64,000 bases of DNA from Mesorhizobium sp. WSM4306 (lineage in GTDB: Bacteria; Pseudomonadota; Alphaproteobacteria; Rhizobiales; Rhizobiaceae): the NCBI RefSeq assembly GCF_007003975.1, contig NZ_VFTC01000015.1:1-64000 (forward strand), in the 5' to 3' direction. The notes beneath the pieces were generated by a model. It made no database searches. It saw only the letters and a program-made list of their open reading frames with translations, and had not been told where the DNA came from. Shown here piece after piece: positions 18,049 to 26,304 of this stretch. The position numbers and the translations under genes are program-made. The number at the start of each line of letters is the position of its first letter. The stretch's first letter is position 1.

Positions 18049-19275
18049 TCAGGTCGTGGCTTCTATGCCTGGCTTTCTGAAACTCCGCAGCCTGGCGGCG
18101 AAAGCGGGGCTTAGAGTGTCGATCCTCTGCATGACGCGGCGGCGGCTGAAATGAAGCTGCCGGTGCACGCGCCAGCGCAGGTCCGTGTCGATGGTCAGGC
18201 TGCGGCGAAAATCAGCCATATTCAGGCCGTGTTCGTCCATCGCCTGCTTTACCGGATCGTCGTAGAATGTCGCGATCTTGGCCGCCGTCATGCCGGGCGA
18301 AGCCATCCACTGCGGTATATGCACCGTGCACAACCGTTCTACATCGGTGAGCAGCCGGCTGACGCCGGTTCCGGCGGCCGGACAAGAGGTCTGATAGGCA
18401 TCGCCGATCAAAACGATACCGTTGCGCACACAGTTCTGCGCCACGGTGATGTCGGTGAGCCAGCTGTCGACACGGTTGATGACTTCGAAATCGCCGAATG
18501 TCTTAAACAGCCCCGGCAGTGTTTCGATGAGCGTTTCCCGAGGACGTTCGCGCAGCGCCTTCACCCAGGGATCACGGTGATCGCGGAAGACGAACAGATT
18601 GGCGCGCGTGACGTCGGCGGCGGGAAACAGGGTCAGGTAGTCGATGCCGTCGGAGACCCGCTCGCCGTAGTAGGTGACGGCCGCGTGCTTGAAGGCGCTT
18701 ATTCCCACCGGGCGCAGATTGAAGCCGAAGGTCAGTGACTGCTTCTGGTGAACGAAATGGCGCTCGATGCCGACGTCACGCTTCAGAATATCGCCCATGC
18801 CGGTGGCCAGCACGAGCAGCCGCGCCGTCACGTCGTGATGTTCGAGGATCGACACGCGCTGGCGTTCCGCTCCTGTCTCCAGCCCGTTGACGCGGCCGGA
18901 GATGAAGCGAACGTTTTCGGGCAGCTCGGCACGCATGGCAGCTACGAGGTCATCGTAGAAAATGCCATAGTGGCGCGCACGCGTGCGGTCGAGGACACGC
19001 CCCCTGCGAATGTTGACAATGTCGTCGAAGGCCACGGCCGCCGTCGAAAGCCTGTCCAGAAGGCCAAGCCGGCGCAGTTTTTCAATCTGGTCGCCGGCGA
19101 CTTTCTCGACGCGGAATTCCTTGGGAAAGACCGAATGGCGATCGATCAGGATGACGCTGTAACCGGCCCGTGCGAGCACATTCGCCGCAATGGTGCCGGA
19201 AAGTCCGGCGCCGACGATGGCGATCTCGGCATCGGTCCCTTCGGGCAGCGGACTGTGGCGGTGCTCAGCCATCAT
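18049..19275 (-). CDS. FAD-dependent monooxygenase-like protein coupled to WecG
   Basis: A 408-residue flavoprotein. The Rossmann motif IAIVGAGLSGTIAANVL is at about residues 18-34, a conserved ATG-like segment LLVLATGMGD follows, and the second FAD motif GIVLIGDAYQTSCPAAGTG contains the GD of group A flavin monooxygenases. The start at 19275 overlaps the stop of the WecG-type gene by 4 bp; longer reading frames upstream run through that gene. Coupling to an exopolysaccharide glycosyltransferase suggests it modifies a lipid or sugar precursor, or a carrier. The substrate is unknown and I know of no standard EPS step done by such an enzyme. Confidence 0.7.
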   Translation of the reverse strand: MMAEHRHSPLPEGTDAEIAIVGAGLSGTIAANVLARAGYSVILIDRHSVFPKEFRVEKVAGDQIEKLRRLGLLDRLSTAAVAFDDIVNIRRGRVLDRTRARHYGIFYDDLVAAMRAELPENVRFISGRVNGLETGAERQRVSILEHHDVTARLLVLATGMGDILKRDVGIERHFVHQKQSLTFGFNLRPVGISAFKHAAVTYYGERVSDGIDYLTLFPAADVTRANLFVFRDHRDPWVKALRERPRETLIETLPGLFKTFGDFEVINRVDSWLTDITVAQNCVRNGIVLIGDAYQTSCPAAGTGVSRLLTDVERLCTVHIPQWMASPGMTAAKIATFYDDPVKQAMDEHGLNMADFRRSLTIDTDLRWRVHRQLHFSRRRVMQRIDTLSPAFAARLRSFRKPGIEATT

Positions 19276-20177
19276 TTGGAATACCTCAATAGGGCGTAGA
19301 CGGCGCGAGGACTGGTCGTGAAGTAGCGCCAGAAAAGCCTGCGCGGCTCCATCATCACACGCCAGAGCCACTCGAAGCCAGCCTTCTGCACCCATAGCGG
19401 GGCGCGCCGCACCTTGCCGGCGATATGGTCGAAAAGCCCGCCCGACGTCTTGATCAGGCCGACATTGTGGAGCCGCGATGCATAATCGCGGATAAAGATC
19501 TGCTCGCGCGGCACGCCGAGGCCCAGCCACAATATATCGGGCGCAAGCGCGTTGATCTCGTCGAGTTTCCTTTCAAGCGCCTGGCCGGCCAGAAAGCCGT
19601 GACAATTGCCGGAGATGCGCAGGCGAGGATATTTGGCGCTGATGCGGGCGACAGCCTTGTTGTTCTCCGCCTCCGTCGAACCCAGCAGGTAGAACGTCGT
19701 GCCTTCCTGTTCGGCGAGCTTGGCCACATCATGGAACAGGTCCGTGGTGGCGACCCGCTCCGGCAGGTGCACGCTGCACAGCAGGCGCGAGGCGAAAACC
19801 AGCGGCTGGCCATCGGCGAAGATCTGGTCGGCCTGGCGAAATAGCCGGGCGACCTCCGTGTTCTGCCCCACCTGGGCGATGACATCGCCATTGGCGGAGG
19901 TGAAATAATAGGGGCGGGTGTTGGGCAGATGCTTGCGCGCCGCCGCGATCATCAGCCGGGCGGCGTCTGGCCGGTCGATCACGGTGATCGGCAGGCCGCC
20001 GAGCACAACCGTCGGCAAGGCGGGAAGCTGCGCGCCGGTTGTCACGCCTGCGGATGCGGTCTCGCCAAGCGAGCGGGGATGGGAAGCCTCACCTGCTGCG
20101 GACGCCTCGGGGCGCCGCGCATCCGCTTCGCGGATCGCGCTCTTACCCTCTTGAGACTTTTTTGAAACGTCGCGCAT
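19272..20177 (-). CDS. WecG/TagA/CpsF family glycosyltransferase
   Basis: A 301-residue GT26 enzyme. After a 50-residue Ala/Glu-rich N-terminal extension, the core has VVLGGLPITVIDRPDA, the conserved YYFTSANGDVIAQV, QIFADGQPLVFASRLL with the family D-G-x-P, LLGSTEAENNKAV, and PDILWLGLGVPREQIFI near the C-terminus. The family transfers ManNAcA, ManNAc or related sugars to polyprenyl-pyrophosphate-linked acceptors at the inner membrane face. It is the first gene of a two-gene unit with the flavoprotein. The upstream 745 bp presumably hold its promoter. Confidence 0.85.
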   Translation of the reverse strand: MRDVSKKSQEGKSAIREADARRPEASAAGEASHPRSLGETASAGVTTGAQLPALPTVVLGGLPITVIDRPDAARLMIAAARKHLPNTRPYYFTSANGDVIAQVGQNTEVARLFRQADQIFADGQPLVFASRLLCSVHLPERVATTDLFHDVAKLAEQEGTTFYLLGSTEAENNKAVARISAKYPRLRISGNCHGFLAGQALERKLDEINALAPDILWLGLGVPREQIFIRDYASRLHNVGLIKTSGGLFDHIAGKVRRAPLWVQKAGFEWLWRVMMEPRRLFWRYFTTSPRAVYALLRYSK

Positions 20178-20924
20178 CGTGGAAGTTACCCATTTCGAAG
20201 TATTCTAAGTAAAACGAGGGGAAAGTTAAGCGATACGTTAATAGTTAGTTAACGGGTAAATTTTTCATAAAATTGCCAGATAAATCAATGTGTTGCATCG
20301 CCGCAGCGAAGCGTTGTCAAAATCGCCAAGAAGGGACCATTTCAGGTCGAGTTTGTTTTTTGGTGCTGGAGCAAAAAAACCAATTGGATCAACGCGCTCT
20401 TTGCATTTTGTCGGCCTACAGAATTCGATTGCAGTGTGGCGGTGAGTTTGGCGTCGCGAACGCCTACGCAGCCGCCGGACGACATGGAAATGTCGACGCG
20501 GCCTCTGCCAAGAAAAGGTCGATGAGAACCGGATTTCCGTCACGTTCCATGGATAGCGATTGCTTTAGATTAGATGTCGAAAGCATCAACAGATCCAATG
20601 TTTGCAAGCAACCGCTGCTAGTAAAACTATGTTGTTCTGGTTGCATTTACTTGCAGACATCGTTCTCGTGCCATGCGTCGAGAATTCGACGCCGCTGCTT
20701 TTCATAACCCGCTTCGCTGCCCGCGATACCGGTAGTCGAAGGGCCGGCGCATCGTGAGGCAGTCGGATCAAAAATCCTTCCGACCTATCCCTTGGAGGGA
20801 CGCCCGTTGCGGCGGGAATACCGTATCGTCAAGGGCAGGCGCAAGCGCCAAATCCTGTGAACCAACCTGAGTAAGATGCTGCTTGATTCAGGCACCGCGT
20901 CAGAGGATACCGAACGGATCAAGC
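20178..20924. other. Gene-poor, AT-richer divergent intergenic region
   Basis: There are about 750 bp between the WecG-type gene and the DyP peroxidase. The first 120 bp are markedly AT-rich and likely hold the WecG promoter. Reading frames here (for example 20273-20707 on the plus strand) lack ribosome-binding sites and any recognisable domain. A gapped inverted repeat is present: TGCAAG-CAACC (20603-20613) against GGTTG...CTTGCA (20639-20655). I see no convincing gene. Given the damaged encapsulin gene nearby, some of this could be decayed DNA. Confidence 0.5.
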
Positions 20925-21977
20925 ATGGAGTCCAGTTTGCCAGCCGTTGTTTCGCAACCGGTCGTCGCCCTTTTGACGCGGGCCGCGATTTTTCTTGTCG
21001 TTACGCTCAAACCCGGCCCCGAACACGACGCGACCGCACGCGGCCTGTGTGCCGATCTATCCGCACTCAAGCGAGCGGTCGGCTTTCGCGACCTCGAGGG
21101 CGGGTTGTCCTGTGTGATAGCAATTGGCTCCGACGCGTGGGACCGGTTGTTTGCAACCCCAAAGCCTAGGGATCTGCATCCGTTCCGCGAGGTCCGCAGC
21201 CAGCATCACGCTGTTTCGACGCCGGGCGACATGCTGTTTCATATCCGTGCGGCGCGAATGGACCTCTGCTTCGAACTAGCGACGCAGATCATGGCGCGGC
21301 TTGGTAGCGCTGTCGCCACGACGGACGAGGTGCAGGGCTTCAACTATTTCGACAACCGCGATCTGATCGGTTTCGTCGATGGCACCGAGAACCCGGTGGA
21401 CCAGGGCGCGATCGACGCCACCATCATCGGCGAGGAGGATCCCGGCTTTGCCGGCGGCAGCTACGTCATCGTGCAGAAATACCTGCACGATCTGGCGCGC
21501 TGGAACGAGGTGCCGGTGGCGGAGCAGGAGAAGATCATCGGCCGGACCAAGCTTTCCGACATCGAACTCGACGACGCGGTCAAACCGACATCGGCGCACA
21601 ATGCGCTGACGTCGATCACCGAGGATGGCGAGGAGTTGGAGATCCTGCGCGACAACATGCCGTTCGGCGATGCAGGCAAGGGCGAGTTCGGCACCTATTT
21701 CATCGGTTATGCGCGCTCGCCGCGGCGCATCGAGCAGATGTTGGAGAACATGTTCATCGGCCGCCCGCCGGGCAATTACGACCGGCTGCTCGACTTCAGC
21801 CGCGCGGTGACCGGCACGCTGTTTTTTGTGCCGTCGGCGACTTTTCTCGAAGATGCTGCGGCGGATGCGGCTACTGCTCCGCCCGCGGCCCAAACCGAGG
21901 CGACGGATCAAACCCAGTCACGCCCGCGCGATGATTCCCTCGGTATCGGATCTCTCAAGGATGTGAGGCAGACATGA
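20925..21977 (+). CDS. DyP-type peroxidase with encapsulin cargo-loading peptide
   Basis: A 350-residue haem peroxidase of the DyP family (YfeX-like). The signature GFVDGTENP (149-157) carries catalytic Asp152, His225 in SAHNALT is the likely proximal haem ligand, and Arg242 is in LRDNMPFG. After the fold ends near residue 308, an Ala/Thr/Pro-rich flexible linker leads to a C-terminal DDSLGIGSLKDVRQT (336-350). SLGIGSLK is the classic targeting peptide of DyP cargo for family 1 encapsulins. The ATG at 20925 fits the family length better than the TTG at 20883. It overlaps the encapsulin gene by 4 bp. Confidence 0.9.
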   Translation: MESSLPAVVSQPVVALLTRAAIFLVVTLKPGPEHDATARGLCADLSALKRAVGFRDLEGGLSCVIAIGSDAWDRLFATPKPRDLHPFREVRSQHHAVSTPGDMLFHIRAARMDLCFELATQIMARLGSAVATTDEVQGFNYFDNRDLIGFVDGTENPVDQGAIDATIIGEEDPGFAGGSYVIVQKYLHDLARWNEVPVAEQEKIIGRTKLSDIELDDAVKPTSAHNALTSITEDGEELEILRDNMPFGDAGKGEFGTYFIGYARSPRRIEQMLENMFIGRPPGNYDRLLDFSRAVTGTLFFVPSATFLEDAAADAATAPPAAQTEATDQTQSRPRDDSLGIGSLKDVRQT

Positions 21978-22504
21978 ACGCTCTCTACCGGGAACTCGCT
22001 CCCATTTCCGACGGCGCTTGGGCGCAGATCGAGGACGAGGCATCGCGCACGCTCAAGCGACATCTGGCGGCGCGGCGCGTCGTCGATGTCGTCGGCCCGA
22101 AGGGTTTTGGGCTTTCCTCCGTCGGCACCGGCCATACCAAGCCGATCGCGGCGCCAGGCGAGGGGGTTCAATCGACCCAGCGCGAAGTCAAGGCGCTGGT
22201 CGAGTTGCGGGTTCCCTTCGAACCGACACGCCAGGCGATCGACGATGTCGACCGGGGCGCCACGGATTCAGATTGGTCCGCAGTGAAGGAAGCGGCGCGC
22301 AAGATCGCTTTTGCCGAGGATCGCTCGGTGTTCGACGGTTACACCGCCGCCGGTATCCAGGGCATTCGTGAAGGCACCAGCAATCCGGTCGTGGCGTTGC
22401 CGGCCAATGTGATGGGCTATCTGGAAGCGGTTGCCCAGGCGGTCCACGGCGTCGGCCACCACGTTGATGGCGCGAGCAGTCGCGATCAGAAACGCTCGCG
22501 ATAG
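21974..22504 (+). CDS. Encapsulin shell protein, C-terminally truncated
   Basis: The first 155 or so residues match family 1 encapsulins closely: LYRELAPISDGAWAQIEDEA, then RVVDVVGPKGFGLSSV, LVELRVPFEPTRQAIDDVDRG, the DSDW...AAKIAFAED pattern, SVFDGYTAAGIQGIREG, and SNPVVALP. Full-length shells are about 265-270 residues; this one stops at 176. After AVAQAV the sequence departs (HGVGHHVDGASS...) and runs into the 3' end of the convergent GlxA-type gene, overlapping it by 19 bp. The missing part is most of the A-domain of the HK97 fold, which forms capsomer centres. I read this as a 3' deletion, so normal shell assembly is doubtful. Confidence 0.85.
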   Translation: MNALYRELAPISDGAWAQIEDEASRTLKRHLAARRVVDVVGPKGFGLSSVGTGHTKPIAAPGEGVQSTQREVKALVELRVPFEPTRQAIDDVDRGATDSDWSAVKEAARKIAFAEDRSVFDGYTAAGIQGIREGTSNPVVALPANVMGYLEAVAQAVHGVGHHVDGASSRDQKRSR

Positions 22505-23433
22505 GCGCGCGGATTGGTGCCCAGCACGCGCAGAAACCCGCGCCGCATCGTTTCTTCCGAGCCGAAACCGCAGCGGCGTGCCGTCTGGTTGACGGGCTGT
22601 CCCCGCTCCAGCATCCGTCGCGCCGCCTCGATCCGGATTTCCTCGATCGCGCGGGCAGGTGTCCGGCCCGTGGCCTCGCGATAACGCCGCGAGAAACTGC
22701 GCGGGCTCATATTGGCGTGGTCGGCCAACTGCGCCAGCGACAGGTCACCGGCCAGATTTTCGAGGATCCAGCCATGCAGCCGATCGAAGCGCCCATCGCC
22801 TTGCTGCAGCTTGAGGGTCTGGCTGAATTGCGCCTGGCCGCCGGGACGTTTCAGGAAGACCACCAACTCGCGCGCCACCGCGAGCGCCGTATGCCGGCCA
22901 AGGTCTGCCTCGACGAGGGAGAGGGCGAGATCGATCCCCGCCGTTACGCCGGCGGACGTCCAGACATTGCCGTCACGGATGAAGATCGGATCGGGTTCGA
23001 GGCGGACTGCTGGAAAGCGCCGGGCGAACTCCGCGCAACGTCCCCAGTGGGTCACGGCGCGACGGCCGTCGAGGAGGCCCGCCTGCGCCAGCAGCATGGC
23101 GCCGCTGCAGACCGAGGCGATTCGCGTGGCATCGCGCGAGCGCCTGGCGATCCATTCGACCAGCTCGGGATCGTCGCAGGCCGCGTTGACGCCCCATCCG
23201 CCGGGCACGATCAACGTATCGATCTCACCTCCGTGTGTCGGCAACGCTGAGGCCTCCAGCACGAGGCCGGCCGATGTCCTGATCCGCGGCGAGGCGGCAA
23301 CGACCGTGACCTCGTAGGGCGCTGGTTCGCCGGTCTGCCTCTTGAGGTCGTTGGCGCTGGCAAAAACCTGAAGCGGTCCGCTGACGTCGAGGAGCTGGAT
23401 GTCGGGATAGGCAAGCACTTCGATACGGCGCAT
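22486..23433 (-). CDS. GlxA-type AraC family transcriptional regulator
   Basis: A 315-residue regulator. The N-terminal DJ-1/PfpI-like domain (about 1-190) includes LAYPDIQLLDVSGPLQVF and the nucleophile-elbow-like ASVCSGAMLLAQAGLLDG. The C-terminal domain has two AraC helix-turn-helix motifs, with LAQLADHANMSPRSFSRRY and CGFGSEETMRRGFLRVLG. Such proteins usually activate amino acid or betaine catabolism genes. The ATG at 23433 aligns with the start of the PfpI domain. It is divergent from the DJ-1/PfpI gene at 23521, its probable target. Confidence 0.85.
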   Translation of the reverse strand: MRRIEVLAYPDIQLLDVSGPLQVFASANDLKRQTGEPAPYEVTVVAASPRIRTSAGLVLEASALPTHGGEIDTLIVPGGWGVNAACDDPELVEWIARRSRDATRIASVCSGAMLLAQAGLLDGRRAVTHWGRCAEFARRFPAVRLEPDPIFIRDGNVWTSAGVTAGIDLALSLVEADLGRHTALAVARELVVFLKRPGGQAQFSQTLKLQQGDGRFDRLHGWILENLAGDLSLAQLADHANMSPRSFSRRYREATGRTPARAIEEIRIEAARRMLERGQPVNQTARRCGFGSEETMRRGFLRVLGTNPRAYRERF

Positions 23434-23520
23434 TGGGTTTTGGCCTGAAACGAGGGGTGAATGGCAATCGTGCCAAAACATGATGCCCTAGATTGCCTGA
23501 AGTCAACCACGGAGATTTCC

Positions 23521-24228
23521 ATGACCCTTCGTTTCGGCATCCTCGTATTCCCCAACGTCCAGCAGCTCGACCTCACCGGTCCCTATGAAGTCCTGGCAAC
23601 AGCCAAGGGCGCGGAAGTGGAATTGATCTGGAAGGATCGCAATCCGGTGATGTCCTCGACACGGCTGTCCCTCACGCCAACGGCGACCTTCGACGATTGC
23701 CCGCCTCTCGACGTGCTGTGCATTCCGGGCGGAGGCGGCGTCAACCCGCTGCTGGAGGACCAGACAGTCCTCGATTTCGTCTGGGAGCGCGCGGCACAGG
23801 TGCGCTACATCACCTCGGTGTGCAGCGGGGCGCTGGTGCTCGGCGCGGCCGGGCTGCTCAAGGGCAAGCGGGCGACCACGCACTGGTATGCGCATGATTT
23901 CCTTGAAGAGTTCGGGGCGATCCCGGTCGATGAGCGTATCGTGGAGGACGGCAAGCTGATCACCGCCGGCGGCGTCACTTCCGGGATCGATTTCGGGCTG
24001 GCGCTGGTTGCAAGGCTGCTTGGACAGGAGGAGGCCGAGATCGTGCAGCTCTCGCTCGAATATGCCCCGGCTCCTCCGTTCCAGTCGGGGACGCCTGCCG
24101 AGGCTTCGCCTGCCGTGCTGGCGCAGGCAAAGGAGCGGCTCGCGGGTTCGAGGCGGGTTCGCGAGGAGATGTTTGCGCGCTGGCGCGCCGCTCGCGCAGC
24201 CGCCGAACCGGCGCGCATCCACGGCTGA
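23521..24228 (+). CDS. DJ-1/PfpI family protein (isonitrile hydratase-like)
   Basis: A 235-residue single-domain DJ-1/PfpI protein. It starts TLRFGILVFPNVQQLDLTGP and contains VLCIPGGGGVNPLL and the cysteine nucleophile elbow TSVCSGALVLGAAGLLKG, then THWYAHDFL. This set matches the isonitrile hydratase/GlxA N-domain subgroup rather than the glyoxalase III or protease groups. The ATG at 23521 follows GGAG by about six bases. An in-frame upstream start at 23461 would overlap the divergent promoter. Precise reaction unproven. Confidence 0.8.
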   Translation: MTLRFGILVFPNVQQLDLTGPYEVLATAKGAEVELIWKDRNPVMSSTRLSLTPTATFDDCPPLDVLCIPGGGGVNPLLEDQTVLDFVWERAAQVRYITSVCSGALVLGAAGLLKGKRATTHWYAHDFLEEFGAIPVDERIVEDGKLITAGGVTSGIDFGLALVARLLGQEEAEIVQLSLEYAPAPPFQSGTPAEASPAVLAQAKERLAGSRRVREEMFARWRAARAAAEPARIHG

Positions 24229-24313
24229 AGCGGCAGGGCCGAAGGCGCACATGGTCGTCCTTCGGCCCAGCTGCGTTTCCGCTGTTGACACGTCTGTTCG
24301 TCTGTGCAGAAAT

Positions 24314-24324
24314 TGGTTGGACCA
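24314..24324. promoter_or_regulatory. Candidate FadR-type GntR operator
   Basis: TGGT-TGG-ACCA is a perfect inverted repeat of the TNGTNNNACNA type recognised by FadR-subfamily GntR regulators. It lies 26 bp upstream of the GTG of the gene for such a regulator, so autoregulation of the regulator-lyase-transporter unit is likely. Another ACCA half-site follows at 24328-24332. Confidence 0.45.
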
Positions 24325-24350
24325 TTGAACCACTTTGAGTTTGCACAGGC

Positions 24351-25085
24351 GTGACCGAATTCAGCCTTCCGCCGATCCAGACGACGGCCCGCGACGATGC
24401 GGTGCTGAAGGCGTTGGCCGGCTTCGTCATGCGCGAGAAGCTGGAACCCGGCGAGAGATTGCCGACCGAACGCATCCTCGCCGAGCGCCTGAAGGTCAGC
24501 CGCAACACCGTGCGCGAGGCGCTGACGCGCTGGGAAGGGCTTGGCCTGGTCGAGCGCCGTCAGGGCTCGGGCACCTACCTCAAGGCCGCCGTCTCGCTCG
24601 ACATGCTGCACATGCCGCTGACGCTCGCCGGCGGCAATGACTTCACCGGGCTGATGCGCACGCTGGAAATCCGCCGCGCACTGGAAGCGGAAGCCGCCGC
24701 GCTTTGCGCCGTCCGTGCCGACGAGGACGATCTCGCCGAGATCGAACGCAAGCTCGACATCATGGAGGAGGAGTTTCTCAACCGGGCCGGCATGTCGTCG
24801 GAAGAGGACTGGGAATTCCATCAGGCGATCTACCGCGCCTGCGGCAATCCGCTGTTCGAGCAGATCATCGCCGCCATGCACGAGCTGTTCCACCGCTTCT
24901 GGGAACATCCGCTCGGCGTGCGTGATTTCGGCCATGCCAGCTTTCCCTACCACCGCACCATGTTCAACTGCATCGCCGCGCACGATCCGGAAGGCGCCCG
25001 GGCCGAGGCGCTGAAGCTGATCGCCACTGTCGAGGACGACCTGAAGCGCGGTGCGGCCAACCTCAAACTTTCGGACCGCAAATGA
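24351..25085 (+). CDS. GntR/FadR family transcriptional regulator
   Basis: A 244-residue regulator. The winged helix (about 20-80) contains PGERLPTERILAERLKVSRN followed by TVREAL and RRQGSGTYL. The C-terminal all-helical FCD ligand domain (about 95-235) has metal-ligand-type His and Asp residues (EFHQAIYRACGNP, PYHRTMFNCIAAHD). The family binds small carboxylates or amino-sugar acids. It overlaps the next gene by 4 bp, so regulator and lyase are co-expressed. GTG start. Confidence 0.85.
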   Translation: MTEFSLPPIQTTARDDAVLKALAGFVMREKLEPGERLPTERILAERLKVSRNTVREALTRWEGLGLVERRQGSGTYLKAAVSLDMLHMPLTLAGGNDFTGLMRTLEIRRALEAEAAALCAVRADEDDLAEIERKLDIMEEEFLNRAGMSSEEDWEFHQAIYRACGNPLFEQIIAAMHELFHRFWEHPLGVRDFGHASFPYHRTMFNCIAAHDPEGARAEALKLIATVEDDLKRGAANLKLSDRK

Positions 25086-26278
25086 ACGAGCACAGCTTCG
25101 ACCCAGGCATTTCCGGCAGCGACTATCTCGCCGAAGCGGCGACGCTTCTGGCGCATGACGATCCGTTTCCCGGCAATGCCGTCGTGCCGCCGATCTACCA
25201 GACCTCGCTGTTCACTTTCGGCAGCTATGCCGAGATGGCCGACACCTTTGCCGGCCGCCGCAAGCAGCCGATCTATTCGCGCGGCGACAATCCGACGGTG
25301 ATGGAGTTCGAGTCACGCGTTGCAGCCCTTGAAGGTGCGGAAGCCGCGCGCGGCTTTTCCAGCGGTATGGCCGCGATCAGCTCCACGGTGCTTGCCTTTG
25401 TCGGCGCCGGCGAGCGCATAGTCGCGGTGCGCAACTGCTATGGCGACGCCTACAGGCTGTTCGAGCGGCTGTTCCCACGTCTGAACATCAAGGTCGATTA
25501 TGTCGACGGCTCGGATCCGGACGCGATTGCGGCGGCACTGCCCGGCGCGAAACTGCTTTATCTGGAAAGCCCGACCTCGATGATGTTCGAGCTGCAGGAC
25601 ATCGCGCATCTGGCGCGACTGGCGAAAGAGCAGGGCATCGTCACCACCATCGACAATTCCTGGGCGACGCCGGTGTTCCAGAAACCGATCCTGCACGGCG
25701 TCGATCTGGTGCTGCACTCCGCCTCCAAATATCTCGGCGGCCACAGCGATACCGTCGCCGGCGTGGTGGCGGGCTCGGCCGCCCACATCAAGCACATCAA
25801 CGACCAGACCTATTCCCAGCTCGGCGCCAAGCTGTCGCCCTTTGAAGGTTGGCTGCTTTTGCGCGGCCTCCGCACGCTGCCGCTCAGGCTGCCGCATCAC
25901 ATGAAGAGCGGGCTGACCATCGCCGAGCGACTGAAGGCACATGACAAGGTCGAGCGGGTCAATCATCCCGCCTATTCCAACCACCCCGGCAAGAAGACGC
26001 TTGCCGGCTATGCCGGGCTGTTCTCCTTCGAAGTGACGGAGGATGTCGACATTCCGGCTTTCGTAGATGCGCTGAAATTCTTCCGCATCGGCGTCAGCTG
26101 GGGCGGCCATGAAAGCCTGGTCGTGCCGGCAAAGGCCTCGCTCGAGCAGACGCCGGGTCTCAATTCGATGGCGCGCTTCGGCGTCAGCCCCCGAACCATC
26201 CGCTTCAATGTCGGATTGGAAAGCGTCGAAGACCTCTGGGCCGACATCGCCCAGGCCTTCGACAAAGCAAAAAAATAA
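25082..26278 (+). CDS. Cys/Met-metabolism PLP-dependent lyase (cystathionine gamma-synthase/lyase family)
   Basis: A 398-residue fold-type I PLP enzyme. YSRGDNPTVMEFESRVAALE near residues 60-79 forms the cofactor and substrate entry, and FSSGMAAISS binds phosphate. The Schiff-base lysine lies in LHSASKYLGGHSD (near 220), the signature of the Cys/Met metabolism family. C-terminal segments SWGGHESL and RFNVGLES complete it. Possible reactions include cystathionine beta-lyase, methionine gamma-lyase or a related beta/gamma elimination. Its co-location with a FadR regulator and a sugar importer is atypical for sulfur metabolism, so the substrate may be an amino-acid conjugate. Confidence 0.85.
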   Translation: MNEHSFDPGISGSDYLAEAATLLAHDDPFPGNAVVPPIYQTSLFTFGSYAEMADTFAGRRKQPIYSRGDNPTVMEFESRVAALEGAEAARGFSSGMAAISSTVLAFVGAGERIVAVRNCYGDAYRLFERLFPRLNIKVDYVDGSDPDAIAAALPGAKLLYLESPTSMMFELQDIAHLARLAKEQGIVTTIDNSWATPVFQKPILHGVDLVLHSASKYLGGHSDTVAGVVAGSAAHIKHINDQTYSQLGAKLSPFEGWLLLRGLRTLPLRLPHHMKSGLTIAERLKAHDKVERVNHPAYSNHPGKKTLAGYAGLFSFEVTEDVDIPAFVDALKFFRIGVSWGGHESLVVPAKASLEQTPGLNSMARFGVSPRTIRFNVGLESVEDLWADIAQAFDKAKK

Positions 26279-26304
26279 CTGGGTTCAAAATGGGAGTTCT
26301 GAAC

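Noticed and set aside
20273..20707. Plus-strand 144-codon frame in the intergenic region
   Set aside because: No ribosome-binding site, Cys-rich random-looking sequence, and overlapping frames on the other strand are equally open.
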